Position numbers and translations under genes: made by a program | Notes under the pieces: model-generated | What the model was told of the DNA's origin: nothing | Database searches by the model: none | Seen by the model: the letters and a program-made list of their open reading frames with translations, nothing else | Assembly: GCF_018294505.1 (NCBI RefSeq) | Contig: NC_057809.1 | Coordinates: 140,838,979-140,902,978 of the forward strand | Reading direction: 5' to 3' | DNA from: Triticum aestivum | Taxonomy: Eukaryota; Streptophyta; Magnoliopsida; Poales; Poaceae | DNA length: 64,000 nt | Part shown: positions 11,004 to 22,920 of the stretch, one piece after another | Position numbering within the stretch: position 1 is the stretch's first letter | How the letters are laid out: the number at the start of each line of letters is the position of its first letter

Positions 11004-12557
11004 TGATACGTCTCCAATGTATCTATAATTTTTGATTGCTCCATGCTATATTATTTACTGTTTTGGACTATATTGGGCTTTATTTCCACTTTTATATTAC
11101 TTTTGGGACTAACCTATTAACCGGAGGCCCAGCCCATAATTGTTGTTTTTTGCCTATTTCAGTGTTTTGAAGAAACGAAATATCAAACGGAGTCCAAACG
11201 GAATAAAACCTCCGGGAACGTGATTTTCTCACCGAACATGATCCAGGAGACTTGGACCCTACGCCAAGGAACAAAAGAGGCGGTCACGAGGGTGGGGGGC
11301 GCCCCCCCTAGGGCACGCCCCTGCCTCGTGGGCCCCTCGGAGCTCCACCGACGTACTCCTTCCTCCTATATATACCTACGTACCCCCAAACGAACAGATA
11401 CGGAGCCAAAAACCTAATTCCACCGCCGCAACTTTCTGTATCCACGAGATCCCATCTTGGGGCCTGTTCCGGAGCTCCGCCGGAGGAGGGTCGTCATCAC
11501 GGAGGGCTTCTACATCATCATAGCCTCTCCAATGAAGTGTGAGTAGTTTACCTCAGACCTTTGGGTCCATAGTTAGTAGCTAGATGGCTTCTTCTCTCTC
11601 TTTGAATCTCAATACAAAGTTCTCCCCCTCTCTTGTGGAGATCTATTCGATGTAATCTTATTTTTGCGGTGTGTTTGTTGAGACCGATGAATTGTGGGTT
11701 TATGATCAAGTCTATCTATGAATAATATTTGAATCTTCTCTGAATTCTTTTATGTATGATTGGTTATCTTTGCAAGTCTCTTTGAATTATCCGTTTGGTT
11801 CGGCCAACTAGATTGGTAGTTCTTGCCATGGGAGAAGTGCTTAGCTTTGGGTTCGATCTTGCGGTGTCCTTTCCCAGTGATAGAAGGGGCAGCAAGGCAC
11901 GTATTGCATCATTGCCATCGAGGATAACAAGATGGGGTTTATTTCATATTGCATCAATTTATCTCTCTACATCATGTCATCTTGCTTAAAGCGTTACTCT
12001 GTTTTCAACTAAATACTCTAGATGCATGCTGGATAGCAGTCGATGAGTGGAGTAATAGTAGTAGATGCAAAATCACTTCGGTCTATTTGTCACGGACATG
12101 ATGCCTATATACATGATCATGCCTAGATATTCTCATAACTATGCTCAATTCTGTCAATTGCTCAACAGTAATTAGTTCACCCACCGTACAATACTTATGC
12201 TCTTGAGAGAAGCCACTAGTGAAACCTATGGCCCCCGGGTCTATTCTCATCATATCAATCTCCATTACTTTAATCTTACTTTGATATTTACTTTGCCTTT
12301 ACTTTTACTTTGCATCTTTATACCAAAAATATTATATCTATCAGATCTCACTCTCGTAAGTGACCGTGAAGGGATTGACAATCCCTAATCGCGTTGGTTA
12401 CGAGTAGCTATCGTTTTGTGTAGGTACGAGGGACTTGAGCGTGGCCTCCTACTGGATTGATACCTTGGTTCTCAAAAACTGAGGGAAATACTTATGCTAC
12501 TTTGCTACATCATCCTTTCCTCTTCGGGGAAATCCAACGCAAGCTCAAGACGTAGCA
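11004..12557 (+). repeat. 3' LTR of A1
   Basis: It starts TGATACGTCTCCAATG after the polypurine tract and ends GACGTAGCA before the GGCAC duplication. Confidence 0.93.
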
Positions 12558-12740
12558 GGCACCCCTCCACCGTCTACTGTTCATCCAGCCCTCCACACCA
12601 CGGGGGTCCTATTCATCCACACCTCCACAGGCACCCCTCCACCGTCTACTGTTCATCCAGCCCTCCACCACACCACGGGGTCCTATTCATCCAGAGGCAA
12701 TGCCACCGCTCACTATTCATCCAACCCCCCCCCCCCCGCG
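12558..12740. repeat. CT-rich tandem repeat, right part
   Basis: ggcacccctccaccgtctac and tgttcatccagccctccac units continue the array broken at 5731. A run of C follows near 12726-12737. Confidence 0.8.
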
Positions 12741-13250
12741 CGCAATGCTCACTGTTTATCCCATCAATCGGCTTTAGTTAGCAGCAGTAGCGAAGGAATC
12801 GCTCGATCGGGTTTAGTTAACAGCCATCGATCGATCGCTCGGGTTCAGTAACGCGTAGCCTGCAGTGCAATCGCTCGGGTTCAGTTAGAGCCCAACGCCT
12901 CGCTCGGGTTCAGTTAGAGCCAACGCCTCGCACACATGCACATGCGTGTATGAGAGAAACGCGCATCGCTCGGCCCCCGACCTCCCACCGTAACCGGGAA
13001 CTCCCCGAAATTTTCCTCCCCCTCGCTTCTACCATGGTTTTTTCCGTCATGGACGGCCCAAAGAATGTCATGCAGCTACGTCTCCGGCCCGCCCAGGACG
13101 AAAAGCCCATTTTCTGTCATGATTTTTTTCATAGAAGTAGGAGCCCACCACATCTATGATGATACCGGGTTTTGTCACAATTATCATCATAGAAGTGTCA
13201 TATCTATGACAGAAAAAAATTTGGTCGGCCCAAAATGTCACGGATGTGTC
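12741..13250. other. Subterminal region of the CACTA element
   Basis: Repeated cgctcgggttcagtta words occur at 12830-12915. Closer to the end are catgattttttt, catctatgatga, catcatagaagtg and tctatgacaga words. No gene is seen. The density of short direct and inverted words near a TGTAGTG end fits a CACTA subterminal region. Confidence 0.5.
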
Positions 13251-13263
13251 TTTTTTTGTAGTG
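13251..13263. repeat. CACTA right terminal repeat
   Basis: tttttttgtagtg is the reverse complement of CACTACAAAAAAA. The next bases (gacagagag) belong to the LTR of element E. Confidence 0.75.
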
Positions 13264-13886
13264 GACAGAGAGAGAGAGAGAGAGAAAGATAGAGCAAACA
13301 CATAGCTACTTGTACATACCCTCAGCCCCGAGGGAGTACTACTCCCTCCTCGTCATGGAGAGCAACGGGATGATGAAGATGGCCACCGAAGAGGGATTTC
13401 CGCCTCCGACAGGGTGCCGGATCGGGTCTAGAATGGTTTTCGGTGGCTACGGAGGCTTCTGGCGGTGGAACTCCCGATCTATTGTGCTCCACGAAGTTTT
13501 TAGGGTATATGGGTATATATGGGAGGAAGAAGTACGTCAGGGGGGCACGAGGGGCCCACGAGGGTGGAGGGCGCGCCCAGGGGGTGGGCACGCCCCCTGC
13601 CTCATGCCTTCATCGTTGCTTCCCTTACGTACACCCCAAGTCTTCTGGATTGCTTCCGTTCCAAAAATAAGTTCCGTGAAGTTTTAGGTCAATTGGACTT
13701 CGCTTGATTTTCCTTTTCTGCAATACTCTAAAACAAGGAAAAAACAAAAACTGGCACTGGGCTCTTGGTTAATAGGTTAGTCCCAAAAATAATATAAAAG
13801 TGCATAACAAAGCCCATAAACATCCAAAAAAGATAATATAATAGCATGGAACAATCAAAAATTATAGATACGTTTGAGACGTATCA
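13264..13886 (-). repeat. Truncated LTR of E
   Basis: The minus-strand start TGATACGTCTC is at 13886 and the LTR is truncated at 13264. A TATA-like stretch lies at about 13502-13522. An AG/CT microsatellite (13268-13286) sits at the break. Confidence 0.8.
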
Positions 13887-14551
13887 GCATCCCCAAGCTT
13901 AATTCCTGCTTGTCCTCGAGTAGGTAAATGATAAAAATAGAATTTTTGATGTGGAATGCTACCTAACATATTTCTCTAAGTAATCTTCTTTATTGTGGCA
14001 AGAATATTCAGATCCATAAGATTCAAGACAAAAGTTTAATATTGACATAAAAATAATAATACTTCAAGCATACTAACCATGTAATCATGTCTTCTCGAAA
14101 TAACATGGCCAAAGAAAGCTATCCCTACAAAATCATATAGTCTGGCTATGCTCTATCTTCACCACATAAAATATTTAAATCATGCACAACCCCGATGACA
14201 AGCCAAGCAATTGTTTCATACTCTAACTTTTTCATAAATTTTTCAATCTTCACGCAATACATGAGTGTGAGCCATGGATATAGCACTATAGGTGGAATAG
14301 AATGGTGGTTGTGGAGAAGACAAAAAAATGGGAAGATGGTCTCACATCAACTAGGCGTATCAACTGGCTATGGAGATGCCCATCAATAGATATCAATGTG
14401 AGTGAGTAGGGATTTCCATGCAACGGATGCACTAGAGCTATAAATGTATGAAAGCTAAACAAAAGAAACTAGTGGGTGTGCATCCAACTCGCTTGCTCAC
14501 TAAGACCTAGGGCATTTTGAGGAAGCCCATCATTGGAATATACAAGCCAAG
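13264..14551 (-). mobile_element. Remnant of an A1/B-related LTR element (E)
   Basis: Read on the minus strand, an LTR starts TGATACGTCTC at 13886 and runs to 13264, where the CACTA terminus cuts it inside a CT microsatellite. Upstream of it, in the same sense, is a polypurine tract (complement of 13887-13906) and then internal sequence matching the non-coding 3' interior of A1 and B. The interior breaks off at about 14551, where LTR fragment F begins. No coding sequence is retained. Confidence 0.8.
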
Positions 14552-14592
14552 TCTCATCCGGTGTTGCCCTGAGAACAAGATACGTGCGACTC
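14552..14592 (+). repeat. LTR fragment F, left piece
   Basis: gttgccctgagaacaagata followed by cgtgcgactc corresponds to the complement of about 61975-62010 in LTR N. It continues across element B at 40847. The left edge against E is approximate. Confidence 0.65.
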
Positions 14593-16139
14593 TGATACGT
14601 CTCCAACGTATCTATAATTTTTTATGTTCCATGCTATTATATTATCTGTTTTGGATGTCAATGGGCTTTATTTTACACTTTTATATTATTTTTGGGACTA
14701 ACCTATTAACCCAAGGCCCAGTGCAAATTGCTATTTTTGCCTATTTCAGTGTTTGGCGGAAAAGGAATATCAAACAGAGTCCAAACGGAATGAATCCTTT
14801 GGGAGCGTGATTTTTGGAACAAACATGATCCAGAGGACTTGGAGTGGATGTCAAGCAACCAACAAGGTGGCCACGAGGCAGGGGGCACGCCCTCCCCCTC
14901 GTGGGCCCCTCGTGGCTCAACCGACCTACTTCTTCCTCCTATATATGTTCACATACCCCGAAAACATCTAGGAGCACCACAAAACCCTATTTCCACCGCC
15001 GCAATATTTTGTACCCGAGAGATCCCATCTTGGGGCCTTTTCTGGAGCTCCGTCGGAAGGGGCATTGATCGAGGGTCTCTACATCACCTCCATGGCCCCT
15101 CCGATGATGTGTGAGTAGTTTACGTCCGACTTTCGGGTCCATAGCTATTAGCTAGATGGCTTCTTATCTCTCTTTGGATCTCAATACAAAGTTCTCCTCA
15201 ATTCTCTTGGAGATCTATTCGATGTAACTCTTTTTGCGGTGTGTTTGTCGAGATCCGATGAATTGTGAGTTTATGATCAAGATTGTCTATGAACAATATT
15301 TGAATCTTCTCTGAATTCTTTTATGTATGATTGGTTATCTTTGCAAGTCTCTTCGAATTATCAGTTTGGTTTGGCCTACTAGATTGATCTTACTTGCAAT
15401 GGGAGAAGTGCTTAGCTTTGGGTTCAATCTTGCGGTGCTCGATCCCAGTGAAAGAAAGGGAAACGACACGTATTGTATTGTTGCCATCGAGGATAAAAAG
15501 ATGGGGTTTATATCATATTGCATGAGTTTATCCCTCTACATCATGTCATCTTGCTTAAAGCGTTACTCTGTTCTTATGAACTTAATACTCTAGATGCATG
15601 TTGGATAGCGGTCGATGTGTGGAGCAATAGTAGTAGATGCAGGCAGGAGTCGGTCTATTTGTCACGGACATGATGCCTATATACATGATCATACCTAGAT
15701 ATTCTCGTAATTATTTGCTTTTCTATCAATTGCTCGACAGTAATTTGTTCACCCACCATAATACTTATGCTATCTTGAGAGAAGCCACTAGTGAAACCTA
15801 TGGCCCACGGGTCTATTCTCCATCATATAAGTTTCCAATCTATTTTATTTTGCAATCTTTACTTTCAATATATATCATAAAAATACCAAAAATATTTATC
15901 TTATTATCATTATCTCTATCAGATCTCACTCTTGCAAGTGGCCGTGAAGGGATTGACAACCCCTTTATCGCGTTGGTTGCGAGGTTCTTATTTGTTTGTG
16001 TAGGTACGAGATGACTCGTGCGTGGTCTCCTACTGGATTGATATCTTGGTTCTCAAAAACTGAGCGAAATACTTACGCTGCTTTGCTGCATCACCCTTTC
16101 CTCTTTAAGGGAAAACCAACGCATGCTCAAGAGGTAGCA
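14593..16139 (+). repeat. 5' LTR of B
   Basis: It begins TGATACGTCTCCAACG after GACTC and ends CAAGAGGTAGCA. A TATA-like ctatatatg lies at about 14939-14947. Confidence 0.92.
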
Positions 16140-16150
16140 AGAAGGATTTC

Positions 16151-16168
16151 TGGCGCCGTTTTCGAGGA
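16151..16168 (+). other. Primer binding site of B (tRNA-Asp, decayed)
   Basis: tggcgccgttttcgaggata matches the tRNA-Asp site for its first ten bases, then has substitutions (gccgggga expected). Confidence 0.7.
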
Positions 16169-16275
16169 TATCTACACCAAGTCAAGACATACCAAGTACC
16201 CATCACAACTCTTATCCTTCACGTTACATTATTTGACATTTGCCTCTCGTTTTCCTCTCCCCCACTTCACCCTTG
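16169..16275 (+). other. B leader between primer site and C
   Basis: Short leader sequence matching 7330-7440 of A1 (taccaagtacccatca, tttgcctc). No gene is seen. Confidence 0.6.
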
Positions 16276-16280
16276 CCGTT

Positions 16281-17804
16281 TGATATGTCTCTATCGTATC
16301 TATAATTTTTGATTGTTCCATGCCAATATTATACAACTTTCATATACTTTTGGCAACTTTTTATACTATTTTTGGGACTAACATATTGATCCAGTGCCCA
16401 GTGCCAGTTCCTGTTTGTTGCATGTTTTATGTTTCGCAGAAACCCCATATCAAACGGAATCCAAACGGGGTAAAAATGGACAGAGAATATTTGGAAAATA
16501 TGGGAAGAAAAATCCACGCAAGACGGTTCCCGAGGGGGCACAAGGCAGGGGGCGTGCCCCACCCCCCTGGGCGTGCCCCTGACCCTTGTGGGCCCCTCAT
16601 AAGGCAGTTGCTGCTATTATTTTGCCGCAAGAAAGCTAATTTTCGGGAAAAAAAATCTCGACGAAGGTTTCAGTCCAATCGAAGTTACGGATCTCCATAT
16701 ATATACGAAACGGTGAAAGGGCAGCCAGAGGGAACGCAGAACCAGAGAGAGATAGAGAGACAGACCCAATCTTGGAGGGGCTCTCGCCCCTCCCATGCCA
16801 TGGAGGCCAAGGACCGGAGGGGAAACCCTTCTCCCATCTAGGGAGGAGGTCAAGGAAGAAGAATATGGAGGGGCCCCCTCTCCCCTTCTCTTCCGGTGGC
16901 GCTGGAACGCTGCCGTGGCCACCATCATCATCACCGCGATCTTCACCAACACCTCCGCCATCTTCATCAACATCTCCATCACCTTTCCCCCTCTATCTAT
17001 AGAGGTCCACTCTCCCGCAACCAACTTTACCCTCTACTTGAACATGGTGCTTTATGCTTCATATTATTATCCAATGATGTGTTGCCATCCTTTGATGTCT
17101 GAGTAGATTTTCGTTGTCCTATCGGTGGTAGATGAATTGCTATGATTGATTTAATTTGCTTGTGGTTATGTTGTTGTCCTTTGGTGCCCATCATATGAGC
17201 GCGCGCGTGGATCACACCATAGGGTTAGTTGTATGTTGATAGGACTATGTACTGGAGGGCAAGAGTGACAGAAGCTTCAACCTAGCATAGAAATTGATGC
17301 ATACGGGATTGAAGGGGGACCAATATATCTTAATGCTATGGTTGGGTTTTACCTTAATGAATGTTAATAGTTGCGGATGCTTGCTAATAGTTCCAATCAT
17401 AAGTGCATAGAATTCCAAGTCAGGGATGACATGCTAGCAGTGGCCTCTCCCACATAAAACTTGCTATCGGTCTAGTAAAGTAGTCAATTGCTTAGGGACA
17501 ATTTTGCAACTCCTACCACTACTTTTCCACACTCGCTATACTAACTTTATTGCTTCTTTATCTAAAAAAGCCCCTACTTTTTATTTACGCGTTCTTTATT
17601 ATCTTGCAAACCTATCCAAAAACACCTACAAAGTACTTCTAGTTTCATACTTGTTATAGGAAAAGCGAACGTTAAGCGTGCGTAGAGTTATATCAGTGGT
17701 CGATAGAACTCGAGGGAATATTTGTTCTACCTTTAGCTCCTCGTTGGGTTCGACACTCTTACTTATCGAAAACTGTTGCGATCCCCTATACTTGTGGGTT
17801 ATCA
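16281..17804 (+). repeat. 5' LTR of C
   Basis: It begins TGATATGTCTCTATCG and ends TGTGGGTTATCA. A TATA-like tatatatac is at about 16697-16705. Long frames here recur identically in the 3' LTR and are treated as leader sequence. Confidence 0.92.
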
Positions 17805-17815
17805 AGACCTTTTTC

Positions 17816-17833
17816 TGGCGCCGTTGCCGGGGA
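17816..17833 (+). other. tRNA-Asp primer binding site of C
   Basis: tggcgccgttgccgggga is a full match to the usual Athila-type primer site, 11 nt after the LTR. Confidence 0.88.
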
Positions 17834-19016
17834 GCAATAGCGTGGGGTGAATATTCTCGTGTGTGCTTGTTTGCTTTATCACTAATTAGTTTTTATTTTG
17901 TGCTCTTGTTTTCTATCTTTAGTTATGGGTAGGAAATGCAAAATACCCAAAAAAATAGTTGTACCTATTGAACCAATGGTTGAAGAACCACTCAAAATCT
18001 ATCACACTCCTGAAGCTTTTTACTTGGATCATCTTCGATCCCTATGTGCTCGTGCTGAAACCCCAACTAGCTTAGTTGAGGGAAAATCCTTAGATGAGCA
18101 TGCTTGTTATGTGCAACACTGTATATCTGAAAAGGGAAACGTTTACTGGATCAAATTCATCGTTCGCAATGCTATGCTTGGAATTTATGTGAAATATATG
18201 ATGTTACTTGTTGTTCTGAAAACCCTAAGGATCACATTCCCTACCAATGTGAGTTTATTGATAATGGAACCGTATCTTTGTATGCTAAGGGTGTTTATAA
18301 TTACTATGATGTTCAACAAATTGAATAATTTGTTGCTTTTAAGGGTGCTTATGAAATTGCTTCTTTGATTGAAACGTATGATGCTACTCTTTACAAATCT
18401 GAAATTTTTTGCCATACTTGAATATTGTTATGATAATTATGCTTCTAATGCCTATGTTAAACCATATATTGAGGACTCCTCCGCTGTCCAAGAAGATACT
18501 AATATTTTGCAGGAGTCTATGGAAGAAGAAATTGATGAAACTGTGAGCTCATTGGATGAAAAAGATGATGAGGAGAGTGAAGAACAAAAGGAGGAAGAGC
18601 GGATTAGCTACCCGTGCCCACCTTCTAATGAGAGTAAATCTTCAACTCATACATTGTTTAATTTCCCTTCGTGCTTACCGAAGGATGATTGCTATGATGA
18701 TTGTCATGATCCCGTTGATTCTCTTGAAATATCCCTTTTTGTTGATGCTTGCTATGCCTATGGCCAAGAAGCCAATATGGATTATACTTATGGAGATGAA
18801 CTTGCTATAGTTCCTTATGTTAAACATGAAATTGTTGCTATTGCACCCACACATGGTAGTCCTATTATCTTTTTGAATTCTCCCAACTACACTATATCGG
18901 AGAAGTTTGCACTTATTAAGGCTTATATTGATGGGTTACCTTTTACCGTTACACATGATGATTTTGATATATATAAAATATGCATTTGCTTGCTGCTCCT
19001 ACTTGCAATTATTATG

Positions 19017-22000
19017 TGTGCCGCCCCCGATTCAATCGTACACTAATCATGCACGCAAATGTGTACGATCAAGATTAGGGACTCACGGGAAGATATCACA
19101 ACACAACTCTAAAACATAAATAAGTCATACAAGCATCATAATACAAGCCAGGGGCCTCGAGGGCTCGAATACAAGAGCTTGATCATAGACGAGTCAGCGG
19201 AAGAAACAATATCTGAGTACAGACATAAGATAAACAAGTTTGCCTTAAGAAGGCTAGCACAAACTGGGATACAGATCGAAAGAGGCGCAGGCCTCCTGCC
19301 TGGGATCCTCCTAAACTACTCCTGGTCGTCGTCAGTGGCCTACACGTAGTAGTAGGCACCTCCAGAGTAGTAGGAGTCGTCGTTGACGGTGGCGTCTGGC
19401 TCCTGGACTCCATCATCTGATCGTAACAATCGGGTATCGAAAGGGGAAAAAGGGGGAGCAAAGCAACCGTGAGTACTCATCCAAAGTACTCGCAAGCAAG
19501 GAACTACACTACATATGTATGCATTGGTATCAAATGGAGTAAGGGTATCATATGTGGACTGAACTGCAGAATGCCAGAATAAGAGGGGGATAGCTAGTCC
19601 TATCGAGGACTACGCTTCTGGCCACCTCCATCTTGCAGCATGTAGAAGAGAGCAGAAGGTAAGTCCACCAAGTAGCATCGTGTAGCATAATCTTACCCGG
19701 CGATCCTGCCCTTGTCGCCCTGTTAAAGAGCGATCACCGGGTTGTATCTGGCACTTGGAAGGGTGTGTTTTATTAAGTAACCGGTTCTAGTTGTCATAAG
19801 GTCAAGGTACAACTCCAAGTCGTCCTATTACTGAAGATCACGGCTATTCGAATAGATTATCTTCCCTGCAGGGGTGCACCACATTTCCCAACACGCTCGA
19901 TCCCCTTTGTCCGGACACAATTTTCTGGGTCATGCCCGGCCTCGGAAGATCAACACGTCGCAGTCCTACCTAGGCACAATAGAGAGGTCAGCACGCCGGT
20001 CTAAATCCTATGGCGCAGGGGTCTGGGCCCATCGCCCATTGCACACCTGCACATTGCGAGGGCGGCCGGAAGCAGACCTAGCCTAGCAGGTGTTCCAATC
20101 CAATCCTGCGCGCGCCGCTCAGTCATTGACATCATGAAGGCTTCGGCTGATACCACGACGTCGAGTGCCCATAACTGTCCCCGCGTAGATGGTTAGTGCG
20201 TATAGGCCAGTGGCCAGACTCAGATCAAATACCAAGATCTCGTTAAACGGGTTATCTTGAAATAACCGCGAACGCTGACCAGGGCCAGGCCCACCTCTAT
20301 CCTAGGTGGTCTCAACCTGCACTGTCGCTTCGCCACAAAGATCCACATAGAGGGCTGTTGGGAAAGTATGTCCTTCCAGCCCCCAATTCGTGAATCAACC
20401 GCGGGTACTCCTTGAGCCGACCCATCTTTTGTCACCACAAGTATCATATATTATGTATAAGTATATACTCGTGACCACCTCCCGAGTGATCACGGCCCGA
20501 TAGTATAGCATGGCAGACGGACAAGAATGTAGGGCCACTGATGGCAAACTAGCATCCTATACTAAGCATTTAGGATTGCAGGTAAGGTATCAACAGTTGT
20601 AGCAACAATGACAGGCTATGCATCAGAATAGGATTAACAGAAAGCAGTAACATGCTACACTACTATAATGCAGGCAGTATAGAGAAGAGTAGGTGATATC
20701 TGGTGATCAAGGGGGGGGGCTTGCCAGGGTAGCTCTGGCAAGAGAGAGGGGTCGTCAACACCGTAGTCGTAATGGGTAGCAGCGGTGTCGGTCTCGGTGT
20801 CTAGCGAGAGAAGAAGGGGGAAGAAACAATAAATATTAAGCAAACAGATGCATGACAATGCAGGACATGACAAGGCGTGATGCTAGGTGTGCCCTAAAGC
20901 GGTATGAGGTGGTACCGGTGAAAGGGGGAAACATTCGGGAAAATATCCCCGGGGTTTCGCGTTTTTGGACAGATGAACCAGAGGGGGAAAGTTGCGTGTT
21001 TGCTATGCTAGGGATGTGTGGAGGACGAACGGGTTGTGTATCTGGATTCTTCTCGTCGGTCTGAGCAATTTTCATGTACAAAGTTTTTCCATCCGGCCTA
21101 CGGTTTATTTAATATGATTTTCTGAAGTTTTATTAATTTCTGGAATTTAATTATTTATTTCAACATTATCCAGAATAGTAAATGATGACGTTAGCATGAC
21201 ATCAGCAATTGACCTGGTCAACCTGATAGGTGGGTCCCGTTCGTCAATGACACATTTAATTATCCAGTTTTAATTAATCTAAACATGATTAATTAGGGGG
21301 TGGGCCCCACTGTCATTGGCTACTTAATTAATCATCTAATCAGGTTAATTAGGTAACTAATGTGTGATTAGTTTAATTAGTTGTTTAATTTAATTAATAA
21401 AAATCAATTAATTTAATTATTTCTTTAATTAATTATTTAATTTGTTAATTAGTTAATTATTTTTACTATTCATTCATTTTTTAAACGTTCCAGGGGCTGG
21501 GCCCCACTTGTCATTGGCCCATGGGGGGCCTAGCGGGCGTGCGGTTCACGGGCGTGTGGGAGCCCAGCCCGAACGGGCGCCGGTAGCGGGTGCCGAGCGG
21601 CGGAGGAGCAGCGGGGCGCTGCGGCGGTGGAGCAGCACGGGGCCAGTGGCAGAGGAGGCGGGGACTGGCAGGGGCAGCGGGCGCGCTGGAGCAGACAAGC
21701 AGCGGAGCTGCGAGTAGGGGGCAGGCGACGCGCAGTGACGGTGCGGTGGAGCGAGGCGAAGGGCGCGCGCAGGTGCGGTCGCGGAACGCGACGATGGACC
21801 ACCAGAGGCGGGCGCGGAACGCGACGACGGCATGGCACGCGTGGCTGCGTGCACGGCCTTCGGCGCTGCAGGGCACCGAGTGCGGCGGCTAGGCGCGAGC
21901 AGAGGGGCTCGCTCGGGTGCCGGTGAGGCAAGGGCAGGAGGGAGGCGGCCCGCTGAGCAAGGCCGTGGTCGGCGTCGAGCGGGCAGTTGCAGCGTGGGTG

Positions 22001-22907
22001 AGCGCGAGCGACAGCGGGTGACCGGAGCAAGGGAAGACGGGGTCGGATGGGAAGGTCCTCACCGGACCTGTAGTGGTGCATGAGTGTGCTCGGGGAGGGC
22101 CTGAGGTGCGGGGCGACGGCGAGTTGGCGTCGGGGCGACGAGCACGATGGGGACGAGGTGGCGATCCGGCGATGGTGACGGGACGACGTCCATCGGGGTT
22201 GGCGCAGAGGCGAGAGGGCGTCACGGCAAGGGGGCTCCGGCGAGTGGTTGCGTGGATCGGCGGCGGCGGCGGGCAGTTGCCCCCGATCCAGATCAGATTG
22301 GGAGGGGATCGAGACATGGGGGAGTGGGGGAAGTGGGGTGGGGTGTCGGTAGGTGATAAGGTTTCGATGGGGGGATAAGGTAGCGTGGGGAGGGCCGGCC
22401 TGGTTGGATGGCCAACTGGGCTGAGGCCCAGCGCGCGGGGGGGGGGGGTCCCTTTTTTTCCTTTTACTGTTTTACTTTGTTTTTCTTTTTATTTAGTTTC
22501 AGTTTTGTTTTATTCTAAAGCAAAAATAGTTTCATAAAATAAGAAACTTGCACCAAAATTGAATTATAAATCAAGCTACTGCCACATTAAGTTTGGCATC
22601 AAATTAAAATAGTTTGTAATTTATACAGTTTTAAAAAGGCATTTAAATTAGTATGATAGACATTGGTTTACTACATTAGGGCAATTAAACACCTTATAAA
22701 AATGTTGGTCCACTATGATAATTATTCAAGGATTGTTTGCAACACTTTGGACATTTTTGTTTTAATAATTGAAAACCTTTGATGTTTGCCTCTATTTTGA
22801 ATTTGAATTTGAATCGGTTTTGAACTAACGCGAACTTAGCAACAGTAATCGAGGTGACATGGCATCATTAGCAGAGGTTACTGTAGCTTAATTACCTGGG
22901 CATCTCA
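19017..22907 (-). repeat. 3' LTR of D
   Basis: On the minus strand it starts TGAGATGCCCAGG at 22907 and ends GGCGGCACA at 19017. A GC-rich island covers 21530-22330. Confidence 0.88.
21320..21480. repeat. AT-rich ttaatta tract in the D LTR
   Basis: Dense attaatta and tttaatta words occur here, matched at about 29360-29510 in the other LTR. The tract lies directly beside the GC-rich island. Confidence 0.7.
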
Positions 22908-22920
22908 ATTCTCCTCCACT
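22908..22920 (-). other. Polypurine tract of D
   Basis: The minus-strand sequence is agtggaggagaat, directly before the 3' LTR start TGAGATG. Confidence 0.65.

Larger units (their letters stand above)
5732..12557 (+). mobile_element. Complete gag-only LTR retrotransposon A1 (Ty3/gypsy, Athila-type)
   Basis: Two LTRs (5732-7294 and 11004-12557) start TGATACGTCTCC and end GTAGCA. A perfect 5-bp target duplication, GGCAC, flanks the element at 5727-5731 and 12558-12562. A tRNA-Asp primer site and a polypurine tract are present. The interior encodes only a gag-like ORF, with no protease, reverse transcriptase or integrase, so it must depend on another element. By eye the LTRs differ at roughly 4% of sites in the first 200 bp. 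Layout and primer site fit the Athila lineage that includes Triticeae Sabrina/WHAM-like families. The family name is from memory and unverified. Confidence 0.93.
2160..13263. mobile_element. CACTA-type DNA transposon, non-coding, split by element A1
   Basis: The right terminus is tttttttgtagtg at 13251-13263, the reverse complement of a CACTACAAAAAAA terminal repeat. Just inside it are repeated atgtcat, tctatgaca and catcatagaagt words, as expected of CACTA subterminal regions. The body holds dispersed and tandem repeats (3018-4604, 5003-5460, 5545-5726). The same repeat type continues at 12558-12740, showing that both sides of A1 belong to one element. The left terminus was not found; 2160 marks the first sequence (gtgcctccttattatg) that recurs inside. 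No transposase is visible, so it is a non-autonomous or deleted copy. Confidence 0.65.
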
